A DNA stretch of 64,000 bases from Azorinus chamasolen (Eukaryota > Mollusca > Bivalvia > Cardiida > Solecurtidae). Below, piece by piece: positions 12,701 to 27,700 of the stretch. The stretch covers positions 27,406,853 to 27,470,852 of the forward strand of contig OY755241.1 in NCBI GenBank assembly GCA_963576725.1. The letters are read 5' to 3'. The notes under the pieces are model-generated. The model searched no databases and had not been told where the DNA came from. It worked only from the letters and a program-made list of their open reading frames with translations. Numbering within the stretch: position 1 is the stretch's first letter; each line of letters opens with the position of its first letter. Made by a program: the position numbers and the translations under genes.

Positions 12701-15700
12701 GGGTACATCAGTGTCTTGGAAACAATTTTCTAGTTCATTTAATTTTCCCTGTTGTATCCTGCCATGCTAAGTTGAAATATATTTGTTACTTTATAATTTG
12801 TCGTATTGTTAATATCACCCCACAGTATATATGGCAATTATTTGTAGGGTATTTAGAATCATAAGGAATATGTCTATAATTGGTGGAAGTGTATATATAG
12901 ATAAGTGAATGATGCATGCTAATTACTTTTATGATCCACCAGATAGTAGCAGAAGTATTACCCTTACTTTCAAATAACGGCGTGATGGCTCTTTACTACA
13001 TTACACTATCAATTTTGGCACAAAGTGGCAAGTTTAGCTATTGGAATCGCCATGTGTGTAACATGTTCATAAAACAATTCTTTAAATGTCTTCTAAACTA
13101 CTGACATGATTTTCAGAAAATGCCACGGCAAACAATCAATATAACATATATTATGTCCGAAACCTTCAGTACTGTCAGTACTTTGATATTTAGTCGGAAA
13201 CAGTACAGTTGTCACTACTAATTAGAATCAACCAGAAAGAAGCGACAGTTTTGCTCATGTATAAGGATTTTAGTGAAATCGAGCACTTGGTCGCCAACTT
13301 TGCGACTAAATAAAAAACACGGTTGTCTGAAGGTATTTGTCCCTCGTACTAAAACGGAGACAAAGTATGGAATATTTGGTACCAGCATGTAGATAAAACA
13401 GTTTTCCTTCTATATAAACTTTTGGTAGGAAAATGCCCCTCAGGGAGAAAATAATTGCAGTTGAAGCGGAGAACTACGGTGGCACTGAGGTGACATATGC
13501 AATTGTTTTTCAAGTTTGTTTTCCCCGAGATAATTTTTTTTATTATCTCGAGAAAACAAAAAAAGTTCGTTTTCCTGAGATATTTTTTTATTATCTCACG
13601 AAAACGAAGTAGTTCGTTTTTACGAGATAATTTTTTTTATTATCTCGAGAAAACGAAAGAAGTTTTCCTGAGATAATTTTTTTAAGTCGTGCGCACGACT
13701 TAATAAGATAATCCCAACCCTCCGTCAGAGTCAATTGTTCATCTATGGGGTTTCTCGTTTCCCGCTAAGCGAGGCTCGATAGATTTGCAAACACTTTGGA
13801 CCTAGATCAGACAACAAGTAGCAAGCGTACTCGGGCAACATAATTTTCCAAAAGTAAGCGAATCAGAAGTTTAGAATTTAAGCGGAAGTGAATTATTTTT
13901 GCTGCGTGATAAGAGTTATCCCTTTCCTCGATATAAACGCATTTTATCACCACCTTTACAAACAAAGCAGACCCGCATCAGACAGTTCTTATAGGAACTA
14001 CCAGATCAGGATCTTTTATGTTTCCTTAGAAAATGTCATAAATCAAGATTTTAACTTTCTACGCCTTTGCAGATAAGACCCTGAACAGATAGCTCCGGTA
14101 GGAGTTGTCTAATCCGGGTCTTCTATGTTTGCTTAGAACATTTAATAAATATAGAAATCATTTGAAGCTACTGCCTCAAACATCTTATCAGTTTGCTCCA
14201 AAATAAATATCTATTACATCGGTATCTTCATAGTGGTGGAGCCTTTCACGAATATCAATGTAGGAGTGCATGGGTTAATACGAAGAATCGCAGTTGTGCA
14301 TAAATCTGTTGAAAGCCGGGAAGATGTATCCGACATATGGACGCTATCCATAAACAATTTAACCCTTTCCTCCATAGATACGCATTTTATCATGCAACGT
14401 CACCAAATACAGTCACTTTCTACTAGCATAATATTTTCCACGTCGACGCTGTATTTTGTGAGGTACAGTGCATCTGTACTGACCCCACTGGGATGCATGT
14501 TTAATTCAGCCAATAGGAGGAAAACAGAAGGAAGAAACATCCAACTATAAATATAGTGTCTTGTATCTTGTATCTAGCACCCATGGATCGAATGGCACGA
14601 GAGTTATTTGTCTTTCTCTAATATAGGATACATGTATACGAAATTCAGCTTTGTCTCAAAACGCTTCAAACTTTATTTGTTCGGCTTTAAATATTAACAC
14701 ACGTCAATTTAGGGACATATAACTTATTTTAGACATAATTCATGAGCCGAACGCTTGGGTTGTCATCTATTGATTGAATATGTTGACCTTGCCAAAAGAC
14801 GTATCTATAGTTTACTGTTGATTCTATGTACTGTGCCGTGTGAGTACATAATCTTGATTTGGAGAGAGACTGGTCTTTACTGTTACTCAGTATCATATGT
14901 AAAGTGTTAATAAGGCGGATGGTACATATCAGTATTAGATCTACTTTTGTTCCGTATTATTAGGGCTTCTTCACCACTTTAGGAAGATAATCTATACGCA
15001 TGAAATTAGGAAGTTTGTCTGATTTGGGAGTTTTGGAGAGGTTTCGTTTGAGCTGTAAGCAGATTTTAAACAAATTCCCTCCTACAAATACCCATTGCAA
15101 ACACAATAGATCTAGTCAGACCAAAACCTCTAACATTCATAATCAAGCAGCAAACGAAGACCATACAGCTCCTTTTGCTGTTTGTTTATGAATGTTAGAA
15201 GTTTTGGTCTGACTGTATTATCTGTGTTATCACTTTTACCACTGAATTAGGATTTTTCCAATTACAATTGAGAAAATAACACACGTTTTAAAAATAGCTC
15301 ACCGGAGCACAGCGTGCTCAGGGTGAGCTTTTGTGATCGCCTCATGTCCGTCGTCCGTTGTCGTGCGGTGTGCATCGTCTGTCGTCAACAATGTCAACCT
15401 TTGAAAATCTTCTCCTCTGAATCTACTGAGCTCTTAGCTTTCATCTTAGGCACATAGCATCATCTATCTGTCCTCTACAAAAGTTATATAGGTTATGCCC
15501 CTGGGATCAAAATTGGCCATGCCCCAGGGTTTCTATAGAAACATATAGTGAATTTTTAAAAATCTTCTCCTCTGAAACTAATATGGTCCCGCCCCAGGGG
15601 TTTTCAGTTTTCAATAGAAACAAATAGTGAAAATCTTCTCTGAAACTGGAAGGTTCTAAGCTTTTATATTTGGCACATAGCATCATGTTCAGGTCGTCTA

Positions 15701-18700
15701 CAAACGTTATATAAATTATGCCCGTGGAGTAAAAATTTGCCCCAGCCCGGGGTTTGCCATTTTTTAGCTCACCAGAGCACAAAGTGCTCAGGGTGAGCTT
15801 TTGTGATCGCCTGATGTCCGTCGTCCGTCGGCGTGCGTCGTGCGTCGTCAACAATTTGAACCTTTAAAATTCTTCTCCTCTGAATCTACAGAGGTCTCAG
15901 CTTTCATCTTTGGCACATAGCATCATCTGTAGGTCCTCTACAAAAGCTATATAAATTATGTCCCTGGGGTCAATTTTGGCCCCGCCGCAGGGGTGCATTG
16001 TTTTCTATAGAAACACATAGTGAAAACTTTGAATATCATCTCCTCTGAAACTGGAAGGTTCTCAGCTTTCATATTTGGCACATAACATCATGTTCAGGTC
16101 CTCTACAAAAGTTATATAAATTATGCTCCTGTGGTCAAAATTGGCTACATCCCAGGGTGGACAGTTTTCTAGCAAACCTATAGCTGACTGCGTTTTTAAG
16201 CATCTTCTCTTTACTCATAAATAGGTCATCCAGTCAAACAGTAGAGAGAGATGACCAGTGGCTATTTTAGTGCACTTGTATCTGGTGCTGGAGCCAGTGT
16301 TAGTCAGTTCTGTCTAACCCTTTGCCTGTTCTATGTTTATTATTAATTTGAATGCCTACTACATATTCATGAACAAAATAGTTAAAATGAAGTATGGAAG
16401 GTGGAACATTGTAGCCATTTTTTTTCCAAATTTCACAACCTACTGAATATTCATCTACAAAATAGTTATAATGAAATATAGTAGGTGGAACATTGTAGCC
16501 ATTTTAGAAACTTAAGGAACAGATGTATCAAAAATTCCATTAACAAACAGAGCAGGCCCTGATCAGATGGCTCCTATAGGAGGTATCTGATCTGGGTCTA
16601 CTCTGTTTTGTGAAAATACGTTTATATGAGGGAAGGGCTAATTAATAATAGTGATTGGAATTATGATATTATTATAACCTGCCCTGCAGTTCAGAAGAAG
16701 GGTAAATCATGTAAAGACTCCAGAATGCCAAATTAAAGATTTTAAATAAATTATAAAATATTTTTTAACATGAAATTGTATTACATGAAACTATTAAGTT
16801 AAACTTATGAATATGAAATTATTATGCAATAATTTATAATAATATTCAAATGCAAAAAATCAGTTTGGAATGCTAGGGTACACATACCCGTTCAGAAGAA
16901 CAGTTGATCGCCTTTAGTCAGAACTTTGTATTGCCTTGTTTAAATTATGCCCCTGGGATTAAAATTGGCCCCACCCGAGGGGTGGTCAGTTTTCAATAGA
17001 AATATATAGTAGAAACATTGAAAATCTTCTCTGAAACTGGAAGGTTCATAACTTTCATATTTGGCACATAGCTTCATGTTCAGGTCCTCTACAAATGTTA
17101 TATAAATTATGCCCCTGTGGTAAAAATTGGCCCTGCCCCAGGAGTAGCCAGCTTTCAATAGAAACATATAGTGAAAACTTTGAAAATCTTCTCCTCTGAT
17201 TGTCTGGTGAGCGATGTCAGGGCCATTCTGGCCCTTTTGTTGTGTCACCTGCCGAGAGGCAGTGTGTCAGTTAGGGATCACTTTTCCGTCGTATGTCTGT
17301 CTGTCCGTCACACCTTCATTTTTGGCCGCCATTTCTAAACTAATCATTATAGAGCTTTCAAATTTCACACATGGCTTCCTCTCATTTAGCACCATTAATG
17401 TAACTAAGATTCATTTCTTTGCATGCAATATTTTTAGATACCCCCCCCCCCCCTTTGTTCTGATTTTCGCACTTCCGTGGATTAACAGTTTTTGTGTCAC
17501 CTGCGAGCATGTAACACAACGGGGACCTCCAGACACAAGACACTCTTGGTATAGAAATATATTGGGAAAACTGAAAACCTTCTCCTCTGAAACTGGAATG
17601 TTCTCAGCTATTATTTTTGGCATTATGTTCAGGTGCTCTACAAAGGTTATTTATATTATGCCCCTGGGGTCAAAATTGGCCCTGTCACAGGGGTGGCCAG
17701 TTTTCAATAGAAACATAGTGAAACGTTTAGAAATCTTCTCCTCTGATTGTATGGTGAGCGATACCAGGGTCATCATGGTCATCATGTTGCTATTGGGAAC
17801 ATAGCCAATTAATGGATATAACCTGCTTACATGTAAAGTGTTAAAACGGTGGTAGCTCTCGGTAATTCTTTTGCTAGATATATTACATGTAAGATTCTAC
17901 AGTGTCTGCCATTTTAAATGCCGGCACACATGCAATGTTATATGCAAACAGTTTAGACTCAGGAGCCCTCTGATCAGCAGCTTTCTGTGTAACTTAAGCA
18001 ATCGCCTGTTTTTAAGACACCTGTGTTCAATAAACGAATGTCCGCTTAGGATATGTTCTACTGTATGTTGCAGTGATCCTTCTTAATCGTACACTCGTAT
18101 GACGTGTCATCATGGGCTTTAGTGACAGGTGGTAGCTGCTACATGCATATCAAAATTGGTACAGAGATTTTGTCACTAACAATCGCTCTGCGTTAACAAC
18201 TACATGTATTTGCTCTGAAATGCACTTACATGTTAGCAGTTAAGTGCCCTGTATCCCTTACATAGGACATAGGCAAATAGTGTAGACCTAGATCAGAGGG
18301 CTCCGGAATGGTTCAGAAGTAAGATCTGGAAGAGTTATCCTTCAATATGGGGAAAATGGTTGATATTTTAATCATGAGGTAAACAATGGCACACCTACGT
18401 AACCCTTTCCTTTATGTAAGCGCATTTTGACGCATCTGCAAACAGAGAAGACCCAGATCAGACGGCTCCTATAGGAGCCGTCTGATCAGTGACTGCTCTG
18501 TTTGCTTATGGTGTAATATAGATCTGATTCTAGAGCTTCTGCCTGAGCCAAAATATACTGTGTTCATAAGCCATTATAAAAATAATCTTATTAAATTGAA
18601 TATTCCTGACGTTATTATTTCCTACATGAATATTTATCAGGGAAAATGTTACATGCGTATCTGTAGTAATTTACACAACCTTTTTAAGCTTCAGGGAAAC

Positions 18701-21700
18701 TATTGACCGAATGATAACCGCATTGGATCCTAACGAGACGTCACGCCGAGATAACGGCGTCCCATCTGAATCCAAGTTGTTTGGAAATTTGAGTCAGTTC
18801 AAGTTTTAGTTAGAACAGGGTGGCTAAGTTGTAGTACTGCTTCTGTTTAGCTAGTTCAACTAAGAAGTTGAGCTACATTATGAAAGTAAGAGATATCCGT
18901 TCAATTTGTTTGTCACTTTAGGGGTGACCTGTGGATCGCTTGACAGTATCGCAAACGGCAGCGTGTCTTACCCGAATACATATTATGGGACCACGGCGAG
19001 ATACACATGCCGACGCCATTATAAACTTACTGATGGCAGTACATCTAGAACATGTGGAGAATATTCAATTTGGAGCGGAGAAAAACCCAGATGCGCCTGT
19101 GAGTAAACTTGATCGAAAACCAACCAGATCAGATTCGATCAAAATTTTGAGAATGTTTTGAACCAATGGCAAACCAGCTTGAATCATGATGAGACACCGA
19201 GTTACTGGCCTCTCATCTGCACCCAAGTTGTCTGCACTATGTGAGTCAGGTCGCAGATAGCGGGATAAGAGTTAATTCCCTCATAGGATATTTTTAGATC
19301 CAAAGATTTTTAATAAATTTACCAAAAAGGAGCATTAACTATAGAGAAAAGGAAAAATTTAGAATTTTGAAAATTGAAACCATTGTGATAAAAACAGCAT
19401 TTGCTCCTATAGGAGCAAATGCTCTATTTATCACAATGGTTTCAAAAGGTTATTTTACAGAAGCGTAGACTAGCGAATTTATGGAGGAAAGGGTGAATTA
19501 TGGTTTATATGTGTAAATAGCGGTCAATATGGTTACTACGCGAATATATAGGTAAATCATTTCGAGATGGTAAATAAGGGGCGGATATTGGTTAATGTGG
19601 GTTAAAAAGGGTTACTAAGTTTAAATGTTGTTGCTTGCTGAATTTTAAAATGAACTTCTCCTTCTTTACCCATGCCCTGTTGTATAAATACACATATCTT
19701 CACTCGGTACAAGTATTTCGCTGTGAAATCACTGCTGTGGGGTGCACTGATTGCACAATCAACTTGTAAATAGTGCAGACCCTGATGAGACAGTTCCTGC
19801 ATCTTGGTCTTCACTATTTACAGGTAGGTATATTGACGTGAATAGCAAGCGAAGGGTTAATATTTAAATATGGGTTAATAAAGGGTTAATAATGTTGGAC
19901 ATCTCATAAACAAAACATATTCTTTTGCGAGCAAGACTAACAGAAAACTAGATATATGTACGTTAACAAATGTGTCATAGAACTCATAGAAATCACTGTT
20001 AAAACGATCGCATAATCATTGAAGTCTTTTAGAAAGCATGTTGCTGCTTAATGCAGGACAAAAATAATGCAGAAAGTCCCGTTTGTAGCTTTTTAGATGC
20101 AACCTCTTTGAATAAATCTACCGAAAAGGAGCATTAACTAGAGAAAATGTAAAATATAGAATTTTGTAGTTTGAAACCATTGTGATACATAGAGCATTTG
20201 CTCCCATAGGAGCAAATGCTCTATGTATCACAATGGTTTCACAAAGTGGCTTTTCCAGAATCGTCAAAAGTCGTCAATATGAGGGAATGGATGAATAAGA
20301 CTTCATTTCAGTAGTTATTTTTATATGTTTTACTGTGATCTGTATCTCCGTGGCATATTTATTAACAAAATAGTCATGCGTAATTTATTTTACAATGTAT
20401 ATACATATGTTTATACATATATTGAATCCTGCTGATTACAAAAATTACACCCTTACCCCAGAAGCCCGCGATTTCTTATCTTTTCTAACAGTGCAGACTA
20501 CATTAGATACAATGTGGTAAGGGTCATTGCTCTAAACAAGAATATTTAGAAAGAGACAATCCCAGCGTGAAGACAGGTCGCTGTTGCTATCCTGTAGCAG
20601 ACCAGTGTTGCTATCCTGTCATAGTACTAGCGTTGTTCTAATTTGGCTTAAAACTAACATGTATCATGATACAATACCAGGTGTATGATTCTTTTAAGAC
20701 GTGAACCATTGCGCCAGCCGACCGTGTCAAAATGGAGCTCGATGCACGGACCTACTAGACGACTACCGGTGTACGTGCCAGTCCGGCTGGAAGGGAAGAC
20801 ACTGTGAATACGGTAATACAAACCCCATCATATACAGTGAAACCCCTCTAAACCGGACGTTCAATTTAGTATTACTATAGGTCTTGAAGACAGGTGTCAG
20901 CTTAATGCAGGATGAACGTCATGATGAAAACTTTCTGCATGACATTTACCCTGCATGAAACAGCCACCTGCCTAAAAGTATCTAAATTATTTTCTAATAG
21001 AATTCCGATTTAGAGGTTTAACTGTACACCGAAGCAGTATAATAAGAAGCAGTATTAGTATGTTCTATTTGCGGACAGGCGACACCTTAACCCTTTGTCG
21101 GATACACGCGCCTTATAACGTCTGCACAACGAGAGTAGATCCAGATTAATAGAATCAAGCATGGGTTTTGTTAAAGACGGAGTTTTCTATACCCGAGGTT
21201 GGTCCGTTCCAGTCGGAAACGAGCTTTAGCGAGTTTCCGACAGGAACAGACCAACCGAGGGTATAGAAACCCCCGGCTTTAAACAAAGCCCATGCTTGAT
21301 TATTTTTCTCGCTGAAATACGCCCTAAAACCATGTAAATTAACGGATTTCGTGAAGTACTACTTTACATTGCGTAATACGACTTCCATATCTAATAGCAA
21401 CAAACTGCAGCATAAAAGCGTGACACCAAATGACGTCATTTGTTATGACAACCACAAACGTTGACTACAAAACAACGTCTTCGGTTAATTAAATAGGCTT
21501 TTAAAATGTTTTTGTGATAAATAGAATTTCATATTCGTGCTAATTACTTATATTAATTTTAATTTATAAGATTGTTGGCTATAGAAATGTTGGTATAATT
21601 CTGTAAGAGTTTCTTCCCTTGTATTGATTTTACCCAATCGCGCGTATGAATACACCAGACAAGGGGTGTTCCAGATAAGGATTTCTAGTACGGCTATTTT

Positions 21701-24700
21701 TAGTAACTCAGCTTATCTAGCACGTCTGAGAAGCGAGAAAAAACCGGTCCAGTATAAGGGCGCGTCTTTTTAGAGTCTGCTCTGTTTGCATATAGGAATA
21801 TATAGCTCTGATTGTTAGAACTTCTCTATGGACAAGAAATCCCGTATTCCTATACTACGTGAACTATAAAACAACAGTAAGATGTTCATGATACCATTAA
21901 TTATTACATGAATATTCATAAGGGTGAGTGCAAAACGGAAGTTATGCCGAAACCTCTTCGATAAGCGTTACTTTCGCTCTGCATTAGATAATCACCTGCT
22001 CGTAACTCTTTCTCTGACGATGTCACCGCACTTCACCACGACAAACAGTGACAAGGCGACGTCTGGTCATATTCTTCACTGATTGCCTCAACCTCTAGTG
22101 TCTATGTTTGAGGTTATTCCCTAGACACTTTTAGTTATCATGGCCTTTCATTTATCAAAAATGTTTTAACGAAATTTGGTTACACACAACAACTAGAAAA
22201 ATTGTACCTAACATGTCGCCAACGTCGCACATGTGATTACCTATACAAACAGTTTTGAGTAACTAGGCGTCTCAGCAGGATCCAAACTGTTTGTTACTGT
22301 GACTGTTGTTTTGGAACAAACATGAAGATTAAAGCAATGAAAAGTGTAGCATAAAGTTTCCAGACGACAAAATGTGGCGGCAGCGAAATAGTTAATGATT
22401 ACGTTGGCGATATAGAGAGTCGTACGTATCTTAGAACTTTATCCAAACTACAAAACCATGGAATGCACCAAATCTTGAATATGTAATTTGTTTTAAAAAA
22501 ACGACATTATAGTCTACAGCAGTATAAAAAGAATACTAATCAATCGTGAGTTAAACCCTTTACTTCATAAATACACCTTTCTACGTCTTTGCAAACAGAG
22601 TAGACCCATTCCAGACGACCCCTATAAGGATCTGCTCTGTTTGCTTTTGATATCATATAGATATAATTCTACAGTTTCTGCAATGACCAAACATTCATGT
22701 ATCCATGTGCTAATAATGTAATGTAATTAACAGTCATGGTATAATTATTTCTTAGATGAATATACATGGAGTAAACTGTTAAATAGTGGGATATGAGGCG
22801 TTAACTGGTCTGTAGCAGTAGGAGAGGGTGAACTACACACTACATATGAGGCGTTAGCTGGTCTGTAGCAGTATGATAGGGTGAACTATACACTACATAT
22901 GAGGCGTTAACTGGTCTGTTGCAAAATGGTAGGGTGAACCACACACTACATATGAGGCTTTAGCTGGTCTGTAGCAGTAGGAGAGGGTGAACTACACACT
23001 ACATATGAGGCTTTAGCTGGTCTGTAGCAGTAGGGGAGGGTGAACTACACACTACATATGAGGCGTTAGCTGGTCTGTAGCAGTATGATAGTGTGAACTA
23101 CACACTACATATGAGGCTTTAGCTGGTCTGTAGCAGTAGGGGAGGGTGAACTATACACTACATATGAGGCGTTAGCTGGTCTGTAGCAGTATGATAGAGT
23201 GAACTACACACTACATATATGCTTTAGCTGGTCTGTAGCAGTATGATAGGATGAACTACACACTACAAATGAGGCGTTAGCTGGTCTTTAGCAGTATGAT
23301 AGGGTGAACTACACAGTACATATGAGACGTTAGCAGTTCTGTAGCAGTATGATAGGGTGAACTACACACTGCATATGAGGTGTTAACAGGTCTGTAGCAG
23401 TATGATAGGGTGAACTACACACTACATATGAGGCGTTAGCTGGTCTGTGGCAGTATGATAGGGTGAACTACACACAACATATGAGGCGTTAGCTGGTCTG
23501 TAGCGGTAGTGGTGGGTGAACTACACACTACATATGAGGCGTTAACTGGTCAGTAGCAGTATGATAGGGTGAACTACACTCTACAAATGAGGTGATAGCT
23601 GGTCTGTAGCAGTATGATAGAGTGAATTACACGCTACATATGAGGCGTTAGCTGGTCTGTAGCAGTAGGAGAGGGTGAACTACACACTACATATGAGGCG
23701 TTAGCTGGTCTGTAGCAGTATGATAGGGTGAACTATACACTACATATGAGGCGTTAACTGGTCTGTTGCAAAATGGTAGGGTGAACTACACACTACATAT
23801 GAGGCTTTAGCTGGTCTGTAGCAGTAGGAGAGGGTGAACTACACACTACATATGAGGCGTTAGCTGGTCTGTAGCAGTATGATAGGGTGAACTATACACT
23901 ACATATGAGGCGTTAACTGGTCTGTTGCAAAATGGTAGGGTGAACCACACACTACATATGAGGCTTTAGCTGGTCTGTAGCAGTAGGAGAGGGTGAAATA
24001 CACACTACATATGAGGCGTTATCTGGTCTGTATCAGTATGATAGTGTGAACTACACACTACATATGATGCTTTAGCTGGTCTGTAGCAGTATGCAATGAT
24101 GAACTACACCCTTCATATGAGGCGTTAGCTGGTCTGTAGCAGTATGATAGGGTGAACTACACACTACATGTGAGGCGTTAACTGGTCTGTAGCAGTATGA
24201 TAGGGTGAACTACACACTACATATGAGGCGTTAGCTGGTCTGTAACAGTAGGAGAGGGTGAACTACACACTACATATGAGGCTTTAGCTGGTCTGTAGCA
24301 GTATGATAGGGTGAATTACACACTACATATTAGGCGTTAGCTGGTCTGTAGCGGTAGTGGTGGGTGAACTGCACATTTCATATCAGGCGTTAACTGGTCT
24401 GTAGCAGTATGATAGGGCGAACTACACACTAGATATGAGGCATTAACTGGTATGTAGCAGTATGATAGGGTGATCTACACACTACATATGAGGCTTTAGC
24501 TGGTCTGTAGCGGTAGTGGTGGATGAACTACACACTACATATGAGGCGTTAGCTGGTCTGTAGCAGTAGGAGAGGGTGAACTCCACACTGCATATGAGGC
24601 GTTAGCTGGTCTGTAGCAGTAGGAGTGGGTGAACTACGCACCACATATGAGGCGTTAGCTGGTCTGTAGCAGAAGAAGTGGGTGAACTACGCACTACATA

Positions 24701-27700
24701 TGAGGCGTTAACTGGTCTGTAGCAGTATGATAGGGTGAAATACACAATACATATGAGGCGTTTTACTGGTCTGTAGCAGTATGATAGTGTGAACTACACA
24801 CTACACATGATGCTTTAGGTGGTCTGTAGCGGTAGGGGTGGGCGAACTACACACTACATATGAGGCGTTAACTGGTCTGTAGCAGTATGATGGGGTGAAC
24901 TACACACAGGATATGAGGCGTTAGCTGGTCTATAGCAGTAGGAGAGGGTGAACTCCACACTGCATATGAGGCGTTAGCTGGTCTGTAGCAGTAGGATTGG
25001 ATGAACTACGCACTGCATATGAGGCATTAGCTGGTCTGTAGCAGTAGGAGTGGGTGAACTACACACTACATATGAAGCGTTAGCTGGTCTGTAGCAGTAG
25101 TGGCATGTGAATTACACACTACATATGAGGCGTTACCTGGTCTGTAGCGGAAGTGGTGTGTGAACTACACACTACATATGAGGCGTTAACTGGTCTGTAA
25201 CAGTAGGAGTGGGTAAACTACACACTACATATGAGGCGTTAACTGGTCTGTAGCAGTAGGAGTGGGTGAACTACACACTGCATGTGAGGCGTTAGCCGGT
25301 CTGTAACAGTAGTGGTGGGTGAACTACACACTACATATGAGGTGTTAGCTGGTCTGTAGCAGTAGGAGAGGGTGAACTACACACTTTATATGAGGCGTTA
25401 GCTGGTTTGTAGCAGTAGGAGTGGGTGAACTCCACACTACATATGCAGCTAAATGTCAAACAGTGATTCTGATCATGTGTTATCGTTTAAATACTATGAC
25501 TGGTTTTGCAAGCTGGTTTTGCAACATGAGTAATAATGGCCTCCTTCCATGAAGGTGGGAGTTCACCAGAATCCCAGATATGATTAAAAATTGATAAAGG
25601 TGTTTGCAAAGATACATCGGGTAAATGTTTTAAAAGCTGATAATGAATGTCGCCTGGTCCTGTTGCTGTATCAGTTGACTTGCTCAAAGAATGCTTGAGC
25701 TCTAATAAAGAGAACGGTATGTTGTAATTTTCATCATTATTTGATTTGAAATTTAGTTTCGACCTTTCTTCTTTTCTTTTAAATGATTGGAATATGTCGG
25801 AATAGTGTGATGACGATGTATTTTAAGAGAAAGTTTCAGCCAAAAGTTTAGCTATATCATTTTTATCAGTTATTGTATCATTATTCTCCTACAGATGAGA
25901 AACTGTTGAATATTTTTTTTGCCGCTAATTTCCCTTACCATTTCCCAGACCTCTTTAACTGATGTATGAGAATAAAGTTTCGATACATATGATTGCAAGG
26001 ACCTCTTTTTTGTTTGTCTTACTGTACGTCGTGCTTTGGCTCTAAATATTTTAACACTCTCTAGATTTTCACGAGTGGGACGGACATTAAATTTCCGAAT
26101 TGCTGCCCTTCGTTCTTTAACAGCATTTTTACATTCATCATTAAATCATGATATCACTACATATCAGGCGTTAGCTGGTCTGCAGCAGCAGGAGTGAGTG
26201 AACTATACACTACATATGAGGCGTTAGCTGGTCTGTAGCAGTAGGAGAGGGTGAACTACATACTACATATGAGGCGTTAGCTGGGCTGCAGCAGTGAGAG
26301 AGGGTGAACTACACATTACATACATTATGAGACGTTAGCTGGTCTGTAGCAGTAGGAGTGGGTGAACTACACACTACATATGAGGCATTAACTGGTCTGT
26401 AGCAGTATGATAGGGTGATATACACACTACATATGAGGCTTTAGCTGGTCTGTAGCGGTAGTGGTGGGTGAACTACACACTACATATGAGGCGTTAGCAG
26501 GTCTGTAGCAGTAGGAGTGGGTGAACTCCACACTGCATACGAGGCGTTAGCTGGTCTGTAGCAGTAGGAGTGGGTGAACTACGCACCACATATGAGACGT
26601 TAGCTGGTCTGTAGCAGTAGGAGTGGGTGAACTACACACTACATATGAGGCATTAACTGGTCTGTAGCAGTATGATAGGGTGATATACACACTACATATG
26701 AGGCTTTAGCTGGTCTGTAGCGGTAGTGGTGGGTGAACTACACAATACATATGAGGCGTTAGCTGGTCTGTAGCAGTAGGAGTGGGTGAACTCCACACTG
26801 CATACGAGGCGTTAGCTGGTCTGTAGCAGTAGGAGTGGGTGAACTACGCACCACATATGAGACGTTAGCTGGTCTGTAGCAGTAGGAGTGGGTTAACTAC
26901 ACCCTACATATGAGGCATTAGCTGGTCTGTAGCAGTAGGAGAGGGTGAACTACATATGAGGCGTTAGCTGGTCTGTAGCAGCAGGGGTGTGTGAACTACA
27001 CACTACATATGAGGCGTTAGCTGGTCTGTAGCAGTAGGAGCGGGTGAACTACACACAGCATATGAGGCGTTAGCTGGTCTGTAGCAGTAGTGGTGGGTGA
27101 ACTACACACGACATATGAGGCGTTAGCTGGTCTGTAGCAGTAGTGGTGGGTGAACTACTCACTACATATGCAGCTAAATGTCAAACAGTGTGTAGATTCT
27201 GATAATGTGTCACCTTTTAAATACAATGACTGGTAACCAACACTATTTGCACTGTAAAGCAACTGGACGTCATGTTGCTATTTACCCCTATCATAACGTC
27301 ATGAAGGAGTTCATGCTAATTACCCCATTTTTACAGATGTAATGACTCCATACTGTTGTTTACCCATATCATACAGTCTTGGTGACTTCATACTGCTGTC
27401 TACCGATATCCTGCTGCCATGATGACCCCATACTGCTGTTTACCCATATAATACAGTCTGGGTGACTTCATACTGTTGTCTACCGCTATCCTGCTGCCAT
27501 GATGACCCCATACTGCTGTTTCCCATATCATACAGTCTGTGTGACTTCAGACTTCATGTTGTTTACCCCTATCATATAGTCATGATGTCAAACTATTGTT
27601 TACCCATTTTCTATGGTCATGAAGGACTTCATACTTCCTTTTACCACTTTTCTACAGTCAATGTGACTTCATCTGCTCTTTACCCCTATCCTACAGTCTA

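Noticed and set aside
17214..17804. 196-codon open frame.
   Set aside because: It runs across the junctions of L and R repeats, which have no conserved coding frame in their other copies.
18440..18515. Rho-independent-type terminators or bacterial attenuators suggested by the strong hairpins.
   Set aside because: The hairpins are centres of MITEs in a eukaryotic genome and are not followed by consistent T tracts.
22785..27170. Possible CRISPR-like array of regular repeats.
   Set aside because: The repeat is continuous with no unique spacers, the unit varies by substitution, and the genome is eukaryotic; it is a minisatellite.
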